NCBI GenBank assembly: GCA_001596155.1
Contig: CP014771.1
Coordinates: forward strand, 3,596,001-3,660,000
From: Hymenobacter psoromatis
GTDB lineage: Bacteria > Bacteroidota > Bacteroidia > Cytophagales > Hymenobacteraceae
Length of the DNA stretch: 64,000 nucleotides
Direction of reading: 5' to 3'
Shown here: one piece after another, positions 24,681 through 33,329 of the stretch
Position numbering within the stretch: the first letter of the stretch is position 1
How the letters are laid out: every line of letters starts with the position of its first letter
Notes under the pieces: model-generated
The model's input: the letters and a program-made list of their open reading frames with translations, nothing else
Database searches by the model: none
What the model was told of the DNA's origin: nothing
Made by a program: the position numbers and the translations under genes

Positions 24681-25445
24681 ATGGTTGTTTTCCGAGTTTC
24701 TTCCGCACTCCCCGTTGGCCTCCTGCTAGCGGGGAGTGCGTTTTTTTTACCCACTTGCGCTTTCGCTCAGCATACCAGCGAGTTAGGCATCGGCGTTGGC
24801 ACTACTAATTATAAGGGAGATATTTCGCCGCAGTTTCAGTGGCAGAACAGTCGCCCTGCTTTCACCGTATTTTATCGGCGCGATATCTCGGTGCCCATCA
24901 CGTTGCGGGGCAGCATCACGGCTGGTTTTCTGCGCGCTACCGATGCCAACGTAACGGGTGTAAACGGGGGGGTAGCCCCTTTGCAGGACTACCGCCAGCT
25001 GAGCCTAAGCGGGGGGGTAGTAGAAGCGTCCGGCGTGGTGGAATATAATTTTCTGGATTATCACCGCCGGCAGGACCAGCATCGGATGCACTTTTCCCCT
25101 TATTTGTTCGGGGGCCTGGCGCTCTATAGTGTTAATGCTACCGTCCGCAGTGCCAACGTGGCCTTGCAGGCCGACTTCAATCGGCAGGGTAGCAAAGTAG
25201 GGGTGGCCGTTCCGGTGGGGGTAGGGCTGAAAGTCGCGCTAACCGAACACTTCAACCTGGGTGCGGAGATAGGGGCGCGCAAGACATTCACGGACCAGCT
25301 GGACCATACCGGGGACCAAAACCCGCTGTTAGTGAACAGCCACGACCAGGATTGGTACTATTATACCGGCGTCAGCCTGTCCTACACCTTCTATAAAATT
25401 CTGTGCCCGCCAACTTATAAGCACAATAAAAGGCTGTTGAAGTAG
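24681..25445 (+). CDS. porG: PorG-like T9SS outer membrane protein
   Basis: A 254-residue barrel protein with a signal peptide (residues 1-30, ending C-A-F-A-Q) and the DUF6089 start ELGIGVGTTNYKGDISP. In Porphyromonas gingivalis porG stands immediately upstream of uppS and bamA, and the order is the same here. PorG belongs to the PorK/PorN ring complex of type IX secretion. Oddly, codons 8-23 also encode a strong transcription terminator (24704-24748). Confidence 0.8.
   Translation: MVVFRVSSALPVGLLLAGSAFFLPTCAFAQHTSELGIGVGTTNYKGDISPQFQWQNSRPAFTVFYRRDISVPITLRGSITAGFLRATDANVTGVNGGVAPLQDYRQLSLSGGVVEASGVVEYNFLDYHRRQDQHRMHFSPYLFGGLALYSVNATVRSANVALQADFNRQGSKVGVAVPVGVGLKVALTEHFNLGAEIGARKTFTDQLDHTGDQNPLLVNSHDQDWYYYTGVSLSYTFYKILCPPTYKHNKRLLK
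24704..24748 (+). terminator. Intrinsic terminator inside the porG signal-peptide codons
   Basis: CGCACTCCCCG (24704-24714) pairs perfectly with CGGGGAGTGCG (24730-24740) and is followed by eight Ts (24741-24748). The loop is 15 nt. It lies 23 bp after the porG ATG and 67 bp after the stop of the previous gene, so it could end the upstream transcript and also attenuate porG. Confidence 0.75.
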
Positions 25446-25597
25446 CCGATTTACAATGGTAATTTGCGGGTAAAATATTGGATAGTAAGCAATTCGCGGG
25501 TTTGGGAAAGGCTGCTGGCAAAGCCTGGCGCTGAGGTGGCGGGGTAGGACTGCAACCCTTTGCGTAACTTGCGCACTCTTATACGCAAACCGCAACA

Positions 25598-26344
25598 ATG
25601 GCCGAACGGTCCGAAATCGACCTCTCTAATATTCCTGTCCATGTCGCTGTTATCATGGATGGTAATGGGCGCTGGGCCAAACAGCGGGGAGGCCTGCGCG
25701 TGTTTGGGCACCAGAGCGCCATCACGGCGGTGCGCGACACGGTGGAGGAAGCTGCCGAGTTGGGAGTAAAATTTCTGACGCTGTATGCTTTTTCTACGGA
25801 AAACTGGAACCGCCCGGCCTTTGAAGTAACTGCGCTGATGCAGCTGCTTGTTCATACTATTCGCAACGAAACCAATACGTTACTTAAAAATAGCGTGCGC
25901 CTGCAGGCCATTGGCGACTTGCCAAGCCTACCCGCTAGCTGCCAGCGCGAGCTAGCCGAATCGATGGAACTGACCAAAGGCGGCACTCGCATGACACTGG
26001 TGCTGGCCCTGAGCTACAGCGGCCGCTGGGACCTGACGCAGGCCGCCCAGCGACTGGCCGCCGATGTGGCGGCCGGACACGTGCAGCCCGCCGCCGTAAC
26101 GGAAGCTACGATTACGGGCTACCTGGCAACCGCCGGCATGCCAGACCCTGAACTACTTATTCGCACCAGTGGCGAGCAGCGCATTAGCAACTTTCTGCTG
26201 TGGCAGCTGGCTTACACGGAGCTTTATATTACCTCAGTGCTGTGGCCCGATTTTCGGCGCAGCCACTTCCGCGACGCTCTCAAGGCCTACCAGGGCCGCG
26301 AGCGACGATTCGGCAAAACCAGCGAGCAGCTGACGATATCCTGA
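25598..26344 (+). CDS. uppS: Isoprenyl (undecaprenyl) diphosphate synthase
   Basis: A cis-prenyltransferase that makes the C55 carrier for peptidoglycan and O-antigen. The 248-residue sequence has VAVIMDGNGRWAKQRG near residue 17 with the catalytic Asp, LTLYAFSTENWNRP near 63, and RTSGEQRISNFLLWQLAYTE near 189. Its last base pairs overlap the bamA start (TGATG), indicating translational coupling. Confidence 0.97.
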   Translation: MAERSEIDLSNIPVHVAVIMDGNGRWAKQRGGLRVFGHQSAITAVRDTVEEAAELGVKFLTLYAFSTENWNRPAFEVTALMQLLVHTIRNETNTLLKNSVRLQAIGDLPSLPASCQRELAESMELTKGGTRMTLVLALSYSGRWDLTQAAQRLAADVAAGHVQPAAVTEATITGYLATAGMPDPELLIRTSGEQRISNFLLWQLAYTELYITSVLWPDFRRSHFRDALKAYQGRERRFGKTSEQLTIS

Positions 26345-28884
26345 TGTTTTTTATGTTAATAATGCGTACCTACTTGCGTAGTGGCCTGTTGAGTTTCCTG
26401 CTGCTGGCCGGAATAGTAGCTGCGCAATCGGCTCATGCTCAAGAGGGAGCGCCTACCCCCGCGGCGGGTGCCGACGAGCCGCACAAGTACCAGCTCGGGG
26501 GCATTACGGTGAGCGGTGCCCGCTACCTGGACCCTAATACGTTGATTGGCCTGTCGGGTTTACGCATTGGCGACGCCATCACGGTGCCGGGCGAAGACGT
26601 GGGCAAAGCCATCCGCAAGATATGGTCGCAGGGTATTTTGGCCGATATTTCGGTAGGCATCGCCCGGATTGAAGGCAATAAGATTTTCCTCGATTTTAAC
26701 GTGCGTGAGCGGCCCCGTCTCTCCAAGTTCACGTTTGAGGGCATCAGCAAGGGTCAGGCTGATGAGATTGACAAGAAAATCAAGCTCATCCGGGGCAAAG
26801 TAGTTACTGATGCGCTATTGTCTAATACCCGGACGCAGGTGCGTAAGTTCTACACTAACAAGGGCTATCTGGATACCAAAGTCGTGATTCGCCAGGTGGC
26901 CGACTCCGCGCTTTCCAACAGCGTAGCGCTGAAGATTGACGTGGACAAAGGCAACAAAGTGCGGATTCACGATATTGAATTCGAAGGTAATAAAGCGTTC
27001 AAGGATAGCAAGCTGGCTAGTCAGTTCAAGAAAACCAAGGCGCGCAAGCCCTATAAATTCTTGACGCCGGGCAAGTTCCAGCGCTCAGAATTTGAAGATG
27101 ATAAGAAAAAGCTGGTTGATTTCTACAACGACCAAGGCTACCGCGACGCCACCATCGTGTCGGATACGATTGAGCGCGATGAGAAGGGCCTGATTGTGAA
27201 GGTGAAAGTGGATGAGGGGCCGAAGTACTACTTCCGTAACATCACCTGGAGCGGTAACTACCTCTACGACAATAAGACCCTGGCGTCGGTGCTGGGCATC
27301 AAGCGGGGTAGCACGTATAGCAAAGAAATACTCGATAAGCGACTGAGCTACAACCCGACCGGCCAGGATATTACCTCGCTCTACATGAACGACGGTTACC
27401 TGTTTTTCTCCATCGACCCCGTTGAAACCAAAGTTGAAGGCGATTCCATCGACATTGAGATGCGTATCAGCGAGGGCGTCCAGGCGCGGGTGAAGGATAT
27501 CAACATCGCTGGCAACACGAAAACGTCGGACCACGTGCTGCGCCGCACGCTACGCACGCTGCCCGGCGATAAATTCAACCGCGAACTGCTCATTCGCTCG
27601 CAGCGCGAAATCGCTACCCTAGGGTATTTCGACCCCGAGAAGATTGGCATTAATCCGGTGCCCAACCAGGCCGACGGGACCGTGGACATCAACTACACGG
27701 TGGTGGAAAAGCCTTCGGACCAGATTACGCTTTCGGGCGGCTGGGGTGGCTACGCCGGCTTTATCGGCACGGTGGGCCTGGTGTTCAACAACTTCTCGTT
27801 GCGCAAGGCCAAGGATTTTCATAACTGGACGCCCGTGCCGGCCGGCGATGGCCAGCGCCTGGCTCTGAACGTGCAGGCCAACGGCTTGCAGTATCAGGCC
27901 TACTCCTTTAGCTTCACGGAGCCCTGGCTGGGTGGCCGCAAGCCCAACTCGTTCTCGTTCAGCCTGAACCGCAGCATTTCGCGCCTGGGCGTCAATTTCA
28001 ACCCGACCACGGGCAGCTTTATCAAGGTGAACAGCGCCACGATTGGCCTGGGCCGCCAGCTGCGCGTGCCGGATGACTACTTCTCGCTGAGCAACTCGAT
28101 TTCGTATAGCCAGTACACGCTCCAGAACTACTCGATTTTCTCGGACTTTAATACGGGTAAGGCCAACAACTTCACGTTCAATACTACGCTCTCGCGCAAC
28201 AGTATTGACAACCCGACCTACACGCGCCGCGGCTCGTCCATTAGCCTGAGCGTGAGCCTGACGCCGCCTTATTCCGCCTTTAAGGGCGCGCACCCGAACA
28301 CGTATGAGTGGGTAGAGTTTCACAAGTGGATGTTCGACGCCTCGTGGTTTACGCCCATCGTGGGCAAGCTGGTGCTGAATACCCGCGCTCACTTTGGCTT
28401 CATCGGCACTTACACGCCCGACCGCACGCCGGGGCCGTTCGAGCGCTTCAAGATGGGTGGCGCGGGCCTGGGCTACGGCGGCGGCGGCTCGTTCCTGGTG
28501 GGCACGGACTACATTGGCCTGCGCGGCTACGACGACCCCAACGGGGCCTATGCCATTCCGACTGCTCAATCGGGCAAAAATGGGGGGGTAGCCTACAACA
28601 AGTACGTTGCGGAGCTGCGCTACCCCGTCAGCCTCAACCCGGCCGCGACGGTGTACATCCTGGGTTTTGCCGAAGCCGGCAATGCCTTCGACACTTCCAG
28701 CCAGTACAATCCCTACAAGCTGTACCGCTCGGCGGGGGTAGGCGCTCGTATTTTCATGTCGGCTTTTGGCCTGTTGGGCTTCGACTATGGCCGGGCGTTT
28801 GACACGGTAATTCCGCCGCCCGGCACCACTACGGCGCAGGATTTCAATCACTTCCACTTCATCATCGGCCAGCAGATTCGTTAG
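26344..28884 (+). CDS. bamA: Outer membrane protein assembly factor BamA
   Basis: BamA is the central channel of outer membrane barrel insertion. The protein of 846 residues has a signal peptide to about A-H-A-Q, five POTRA repeats (for example ITVSGARYLDPNTL, DIEFEGNKAFKDSKL, NITWSGNYLYDNKTL and DINIAGNTKTSDHVL) and a C-terminal 16-strand barrel with the conserved GGGGSFLVGTDYIGLRGYDD segment. I start it at the ATG overlapping the uppS stop (26344); the open frame extends further back through uppS in another frame. Confidence 0.96.
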   Translation: MFFMLIMRTYLRSGLLSFLLLAGIVAAQSAHAQEGAPTPAAGADEPHKYQLGGITVSGARYLDPNTLIGLSGLRIGDAITVPGEDVGKAIRKIWSQGILADISVGIARIEGNKIFLDFNVRERPRLSKFTFEGISKGQADEIDKKIKLIRGKVVTDALLSNTRTQVRKFYTNKGYLDTKVVIRQVADSALSNSVALKIDVDKGNKVRIHDIEFEGNKAFKDSKLASQFKKTKARKPYKFLTPGKFQRSEFEDDKKKLVDFYNDQGYRDATIVSDTIERDEKGLIVKVKVDEGPKYYFRNITWSGNYLYDNKTLASVLGIKRGSTYSKEILDKRLSYNPTGQDITSLYMNDGYLFFSIDPVETKVEGDSIDIEMRISEGVQARVKDINIAGNTKTSDHVLRRTLRTLPGDKFNRELLIRSQREIATLGYFDPEKIGINPVPNQADGTVDINYTVVEKPSDQITLSGGWGGYAGFIGTVGLVFNNFSLRKAKDFHNWTPVPAGDGQRLALNVQANGLQYQAYSFSFTEPWLGGRKPNSFSFSLNRSISRLGVNFNPTTGSFIKVNSATIGLGRQLRVPDDYFSLSNSISYSQYTLQNYSIFSDFNTGKANNFTFNTTLSRNSIDNPTYTRRGSSISLSVSLTPPYSAFKGAHPNTYEWVEFHKWMFDASWFTPIVGKLVLNTRAHFGFIGTYTPDRTPGPFERFKMGGAGLGYGGGGSFLVGTDYIGLRGYDDPNGAYAIPTAQSGKNGGVAYNKYVAELRYPVSLNPAATVYILGFAEAGNAFDTSSQYNPYKLYRSAGVGARIFMSAFGLLGFDYGRAFDTVIPPPGTTTAQDFNHFHFIIGQQIR

Positions 28885-29038
28885 GTTTGCCGGCAGGCTG
28901 AACGTTTAGGGAAGCGCCCGCAGTTTGTGAAAATACTGGGACTTAGTGCCAAACCTCGTAAACTAAACGGCTCGGCTTGTTCGTTAGGCGCTTAATGCTA
29001 TCGCCATCTGGTCGGCCCTACCCCCTCCTTTTTTTCGC

Positions 29039-29734
29039 ATGACTCACGTTGCTCGTTACCTGCTGGCGTTGCTGTTGCTGGGCGCTTTTGTCCCGGCCTG
29101 GGGTCAGAAGTTTGGCTACATCGACACCGAGTTCATTATGAGCAAGATGCCGGAGTATGCCCAGGCGCAGGTGGAACTGGCTAAAATGACCGATACCTGG
29201 CAGAAGGAGATAGAGACACAGAAAAAGGACCTGGACCAGATGTACCACACCTACCAAAATGAGGAAGTGGTGCTGACGGAAGCCATGAAAAAGAAGCGCC
29301 AGGATGAGATTCAGAAAAAGGAACTAGAGATAAAAGCCTACGAAGCCAAGCAGTTTGGCTACGAAGGGCAGCTTTTCAAAAAGCGCGTGGAGCTGAACAA
29401 GCCGGCGCAGGACAAGATTTTTGACGCGGTGGAAAAAGTAGTGAAGGTGCGGAAGCTGGACTTTATGTTTGACCGCAACGGCGACCTGACCATGCTCTAC
29501 GCCAACCCTACGCACGACTACACCGAGTTTGTGCTGGAGGAGCTGGGCCTGGGTAGCCCTACCCGCAACCAGCCCGGCCCCAAAGGCCCCGTGAAGACCG
29601 TGAAGCCGCCTAAAACGCCTACGGCCAGCACTGACCCTAACTTTGAGTCGGATTCAAGCACGCCCGACCCCGCCGAAACGACTAAAACCCCGACTACCAA
29701 GGCTGCTAAAGCCAACGCGGGCGGTAAGCCCTAA
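29039..29734 (+). CDS. OmpH/Skp-family periplasmic chaperone
   Basis: A 231-residue exported protein. The signal peptide ends at W-G-Q (about residue 22). It then reads KFGYIDTEFIMSKMPEYAQAQ, the Skp start, and a Lys/Glu-rich coiled coil follows (residues 55-130). An extra C-terminal tail rich in T, P and K (about 170-231) is unlike E. coli Skp. It should hold unfolded outer membrane proteins for BamA. It is followed closely by a second copy. Confidence 0.9.
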   Translation: MTHVARYLLALLLLGAFVPAWGQKFGYIDTEFIMSKMPEYAQAQVELAKMTDTWQKEIETQKKDLDQMYHTYQNEEVVLTEAMKKKRQDEIQKKELEIKAYEAKQFGYEGQLFKKRVELNKPAQDKIFDAVEKVVKVRKLDFMFDRNGDLTMLYANPTHDYTEFVLEELGLGSPTRNQPGPKGPVKTVKPPKTPTASTDPNFESDSSTPDPAETTKTPTTKAAKANAGGKP

Positions 29735-29740
29735 AATTGC

Positions 29741-29748
29741 TAACTTTG
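29741..29748 (+). promoter_or_regulatory. TAnnTTTG promoter element between the two ompH genes
   Basis: TAACTTTG lies seven bases after the first ompH stop and 23 or 44 bases before the candidate starts of the second. It indicates separate transcription of the second copy. Confidence 0.45.
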
Positions 29749-29770
29749 CAAACAGACTTTTTTTAGAACC

Positions 29771-30418
29771 TTGATTTCCTTCGTAAAACGCGTGAAAAAC
29801 CTTCACCTGACCTTCGCCGCCGCGCTGCTTATTGCCGGTTCGTTCTTCGCTCCGAGCGCCCAGGCCCAGGCCCCCCTTAAAATTGGCTACACCAGCGTGG
29901 AATACGTGCTGAGCCAGATGCCCGAAAGCAAGCAGATTGAATCGGACCTGAAAGCCTACGGCACCCAGCTCGAAGCGCAGATTAAGAGCAAGCAGACCGA
30001 GTATCAGACCAAGCTAGAAGCTTACCAGAAAGCTCAGGCAACGATGACCCCCGTTATCAAGGCTGACAAGGAGAAAGAGCTGACCACGCTGGGCCAAAGC
30101 ATTCAGGAGTTTGGCCAGAGCGCCCAGCAGTCGATGCAGCAGAAGCAGCAGGCGCTGCTGCGCCCGGTGCTCGACAAGATTCAGAAGACCATCGATGCCG
30201 TAGCTGAAGAAAGCGGCTACACCTACGTGCTGAACTCGGACTCGGGCAGCAACCCGGTGCTGCTGCACGGCCCTAAGGACGGCGACGTGTCGGACATCAT
30301 CCTGAAGAAGATGGGCATCACGCCGACCGCCAACGCGCCGGTGCCTTCGACCCAGGCACCAAGGGCTCCTTCGACCGGCATTCCTGCCGCGCCGACCCGC
30401 ACCAAGACCAGAAAGTAG
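29771..30418 (+). CDS. Second OmpH/Skp-family periplasmic chaperone
   Basis: A 215-residue paralogue with a signal peptide (ending A-Q-A-Q) and KIGYTSVEYVLSQMPESKQIE at the mature start. A Gln/Lys-rich coiled coil spans about residues 55-120, and a Pro/Thr-rich tail ends in basic residues. Two starts are possible: TTG at 29771, or GTG at 29792, which gives a cleaner signal peptide. A strong terminator follows (30441-30470), closing the porG-bamA-ompH block. Confidence 0.88.
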   Translation: MISFVKRVKNLHLTFAAALLIAGSFFAPSAQAQAPLKIGYTSVEYVLSQMPESKQIESDLKAYGTQLEAQIKSKQTEYQTKLEAYQKAQATMTPVIKADKEKELTTLGQSIQEFGQSAQQSMQQKQQALLRPVLDKIQKTIDAVAEESGYTYVLNSDSGSNPVLLHGPKDGDVSDIILKKMGITPTANAPVPSTQAPRAPSTGIPAAPTRTKTRK

Positions 30419-30440
30419 TAGCTGCCCACCAGCGGCTAGC

Positions 30441-30470
30441 AAGCCGGAGCCCAGTGGCTCCGGCTTTTTT
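30441..30470 (+). terminator. Intrinsic terminator after ompH2
   Basis: AAGCCGGAGCC (30441-30451) pairs with GGCTCCGGCTT (30456-30466) around CAGT and runs into a T tract. Confidence 0.9.
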
Positions 30471-30497
30471 CGTGTTCCCTACCCCCTCTGCTGCCCG

Positions 30498-31544
30498 ATG
30501 TCCCTACCCCCCGACCCCGACCTGGAGCCCGACGAAGCCGGTGAGGAGGATGAATTGTATGAGCACCACCGCATCGTAGTTGACCGCGGCCAGGAGCTGT
30601 TGCGCCTCGATAAATTTCTGCTCAACCGCCTGGCCAACGCCTCGCGCACCAAGATTCAGGATGCCATCCGGGCCGAGGCGGTGCGGGTAAATGGCCACCT
30701 AACCAAGCCCAACTACCGGGTGCGGCCGGCCGATGTCATCACCATCACGCTGCCCGAGCCGCCGCGCACGGGCAAGATAGTGCCCGAGGCTATGGACCTC
30801 GACATTCGCTACGAGGATGACGAGCTGCTACTCGTGAATAAGCCCGCCGGCCTGGTCGTGCACCCGGCCTATGGCCACTGGGAGGGCACGCTAGTGAACG
30901 GCCTCGCCTACCACCTGGCCAACCTGCCCACGGGCCGCAACGGCGAGATTCGGCCCGGCTTGGTGCATCGCATCGACAAAGACACGTCGGGGCTGCTGGT
31001 GATTGGCAAAACCGAGTGGGCCATGACGCACCTCTCGCAGCAGTTCTTCCACCACACCATCGAGCGTAGCTACCTGGCGCTGGTGTGGGGCAGTTTTGAG
31101 GAAGACGCGGGCACGGTGCGCGGCCACGTGGGGCGCAGCCTGCGCGACCGCAAGGTGCAGGCCGTGTATCCCGGCGGCGAGCAGGGCAAAGCCGCCGTGA
31201 CGCACTACCAAGTGCGCCAGCGCTACGGCCCGGTTACGCTGCTGGAGTGCCGCCTCGAAACCGGCCGCACCCACCAGATTCGGGCTCATATGCAGCATAT
31301 CGGGCACCCGCTGTTCAGCGATGCCACCTACGGCGGCGATAAAATTCGTTTTGGGCAGGCTACGGGTGCCTACAAGGCCTTCGTAGAAAGTTGCTTTGCC
31401 ACGTTGCCCCGGCAGGCGCTGCACGCGCGCTCACTGGGCTTCGTGCACCCTGCCACCGGCGAAAAGCTGTATTTTGAAGCCGAACTGCCCGCTGATTTCG
31501 CGGATGCGCTGGCTAAGTGGAAAGCCTGGGCGGCCACGCAGTAG
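30498..31544 (+). CDS. rluD: RluA/RluD-family pseudouridine synthase
   Basis: A 348-residue enzyme that isomerises uridines in 23S rRNA. An S4 RNA-binding domain lies at about residues 30-95 (LRLDKFLLNRLANASRTKIQ), and the catalytic domain carries LVHRIDKDTSGLLVIGKT with the essential Asp near 160 and GRTHQIRAHMQHIGHPL near 256. The arrangement matches RluD, but RluA or RluC specificity cannot be ruled out. Its stop codon is part of an 85-bp palindrome shared with the convergent gene. Confidence 0.92.
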   Translation: MSLPPDPDLEPDEAGEEDELYEHHRIVVDRGQELLRLDKFLLNRLANASRTKIQDAIRAEAVRVNGHLTKPNYRVRPADVITITLPEPPRTGKIVPEAMDLDIRYEDDELLLVNKPAGLVVHPAYGHWEGTLVNGLAYHLANLPTGRNGEIRPGLVHRIDKDTSGLLVIGKTEWAMTHLSQQFFHHTIERSYLALVWGSFEEDAGTVRGHVGRSLRDRKVQAVYPGGEQGKAAVTHYQVRQRYGPVTLLECRLETGRTHQIRAHMQHIGHPLFSDATYGGDKIRFGQATGAYKAFVESCFATLPRQALHARSLGFVHPATGEKLYFEAELPADFADALAKWKAWAATQ

Positions 31545-31625
31545 CCGGCCCTACCCCCTAAACACAAAGAAGCCCCGCGCAAGCTGCGCGGGGCTTCTTT
31601 GTGTTTAGGGGGTAGGGCCGGCTAC
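31541..31625. terminator. 85-bp perfect palindrome, bidirectional terminator of two convergent genes
   Basis: Two 41-bp arms (31541-31581 and 31585-31625) are exact inverted copies around AGC. They include GTAGCC and CTACCCCC ends, A- or T-flanked AAGAAG, and a GC core CCCCGCGCA. The stop codons of both genes (31542-31544 and 31622-31624) lie inside the arms, as does a CCCTACCCCC motif on each side. Confidence 0.85.
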
Positions 31626-33256
31626 TTCTTCTTCTTTACAACAGTCGTTGTCTTTCGCGTCGTAGCCGTGCGAACCGGAGCCTTAATGATTTTCATTGCG
31701 TTGATAGCATCCTTGTTGGTTGGGTCGATGGCCAATACCTTCTCGTAATAGGTAGTAGCGGTCGGCTTATCACCCTTCTGCAAGTTGTAATAGCCCAAGT
31801 AGTTGTTCGCCTCAATCAGGCCGCTCTTGTACTTGTCGGGGTCAGTGCCGGCTACCTCAATATACTTCTCATAGTAAGGCTTGGCCAGACCCTGCTTGGA
31901 ATCCTGGTCCTGGTAGAAGTTGGCTTGAGCACGGGCCTGCCAGGCGGGCGCGTAGGTAGGTTTAGCCGCCGTGATGATACCATATACACTATCGGCCTGC
32001 ACATACTGCTTGCTATTGCTGAAGGCAGTAGCCAGGCGGAACTGGTCGGTAAGGTCACCCTGCGGGGTTTTGAGCTTGGCCTTGTAGATGCTGATGGCCG
32101 CCGGATAGTTTTTCTGCGCTATGTAAGCCGCCGCGAGGTCATTCTGCAAATCGGCTTTCTTGTCTGGGTCAGTAATCAGTGAAATTGCCTTTTGCAACAC
32201 CGAAATCGCCTCTTCACTCCGGCCCGACTTAAGCAAAATTTTGGCTTGGTAGGAATAGTCTTCCGGAATGATTTTCTCGGCCGGGGCCACCTTCATGTAC
32301 TGGTCCATTGCCGTAGCAGCACCGGCATAATCGCTGGTTTCGTACAGGTTATAGGCTTTGAGGCGGTTCATCGTCAGGTTATTGGGCTCCACGGCCAATA
32401 CCTTGTTGACTTCCACCAGCGACTCGGGATACTTTTTGGTTAGGTACAAGAATGACGCGTATTCCGCATCCGTATCGGCCGACACTTCCGCTTTGGACTG
32501 GTAGGTCTGGAACGTCTCCAGCGCCTTCGGGTACTGGCCGGCCGAGTAATACATCTCCGCCAGCTCCTTATAAGCCGGGGCGTAGTTGGGGTCAAGCGCG
32601 ATGGCCTTGTCCAGGTTTTCCTTAGCGGCGGCCCCGTTGCGGCTGCGCACGTTCAGCACGCCCTTCTTATAAAAGCCTTCAGCACTGTTGGGGTTGGCGG
32701 CCGTGGCCCGGTCGAAGCTGCTCATGGCCTCGCCGCCACCCTGGTCAGAGTGCAGGTAGATTTCACCGCGGGCAATCATCAGCTCGGGGTTATCCTTGCC
32801 TTTGCCGAGGGCCTCGGCAGTTTTTTCGTAGGTCAGGGCGCGGGTAATGTCCTTCACATCCGATTCGCCGTAGGCCTGCGCAATCATGGTTAGCACCTTA
32901 GCGTCCTTGTTCTTAGTAGCTTTGGCAGCGGCTTCGAACTTAGCATCGGCCTCGCCGGCGCGGCCTTTGGCTAGCAAAGCCCGGCCTTCGGCCACCATCC
33001 CGAATGGGGTAGGGCCGGCGGCGCGGTTGAAGTAATAAGAAGCTGAATCGGGCAAATCGCGCATCTGGTAGATGCGACCTAGCTCGAAACTGGCTTCGGG
33101 GCTGCTATTGCCGCGTAAAGCGGCGCGGGCCTCCTTATAGCGGCCTAGCTCGATAGCTTTCTGAGCAGAAGCTACGCTCTGTGCGGTGGCGGCCGTAGCG
33201 CCGGCTCCTACGGTGAGGGCGGTCAGCAGCAGCGGTTTCCAGGGCTTAAAAGACAT
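31622..33256 (-). CDS. Exported TPR-repeat protein
   Basis: A 544-residue protein with a signal peptide ending A-T-A-Q and at least ten tetratricopeptide repeats, for example APAYKELAEMYYSAGQYPKA and AYNLYETSDYAGAATAMDQY. The end is a run of T, K and V, with a final VVKKKK. It is the last gene of the minus-strand TonB locus, which is a known order in Bacteroidota. TPR proteins usually scaffold complexes, and here it may link envelope proteins of the ExbBD/TonB system. Confidence 0.85.
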   Translation of the reverse strand: MSFKPWKPLLLTALTVGAGATAATAQSVASAQKAIELGRYKEARAALRGNSSPEASFELGRIYQMRDLPDSASYYFNRAAGPTPFGMVAEGRALLAKGRAGEADAKFEAAAKATKNKDAKVLTMIAQAYGESDVKDITRALTYEKTAEALGKGKDNPELMIARGEIYLHSDQGGGEAMSSFDRATAANPNSAEGFYKKGVLNVRSRNGAAAKENLDKAIALDPNYAPAYKELAEMYYSAGQYPKALETFQTYQSKAEVSADTDAEYASFLYLTKKYPESLVEVNKVLAVEPNNLTMNRLKAYNLYETSDYAGAATAMDQYMKVAPAEKIIPEDYSYQAKILLKSGRSEEAISVLQKAISLITDPDKKADLQNDLAAAYIAQKNYPAAISIYKAKLKTPQGDLTDQFRLATAFSNSKQYVQADSVYGIITAAKPTYAPAWQARAQANFYQDQDSKQGLAKPYYEKYIEVAGTDPDKYKSGLIEANNYLGYYNLQKGDKPTATTYYEKVLAIDPTNKDAINAMKIIKAPVRTATTRKTTTVVKKKK

Positions 33257-33329
33257 AGGGTAGGAAAGAAAAGGGTAAATTTTTGGTGAAAGATGCGTGG
33301 TTATACTACGCAGCCGGCAGGAAGGTAGT

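Noticed and set aside
26200..26343. Upstream extension of bamA
   Set aside because: It runs through uppS in another frame; the ATG overlapping the uppS stop gives a proper signal peptide.
27619..28857. 412-residue open frame opposite bamA
   Set aside because: It is antisense to a clear BamA sequence, composed of Arg/Ala/Val-rich translation typical of high-GC shadows, and has no domain.
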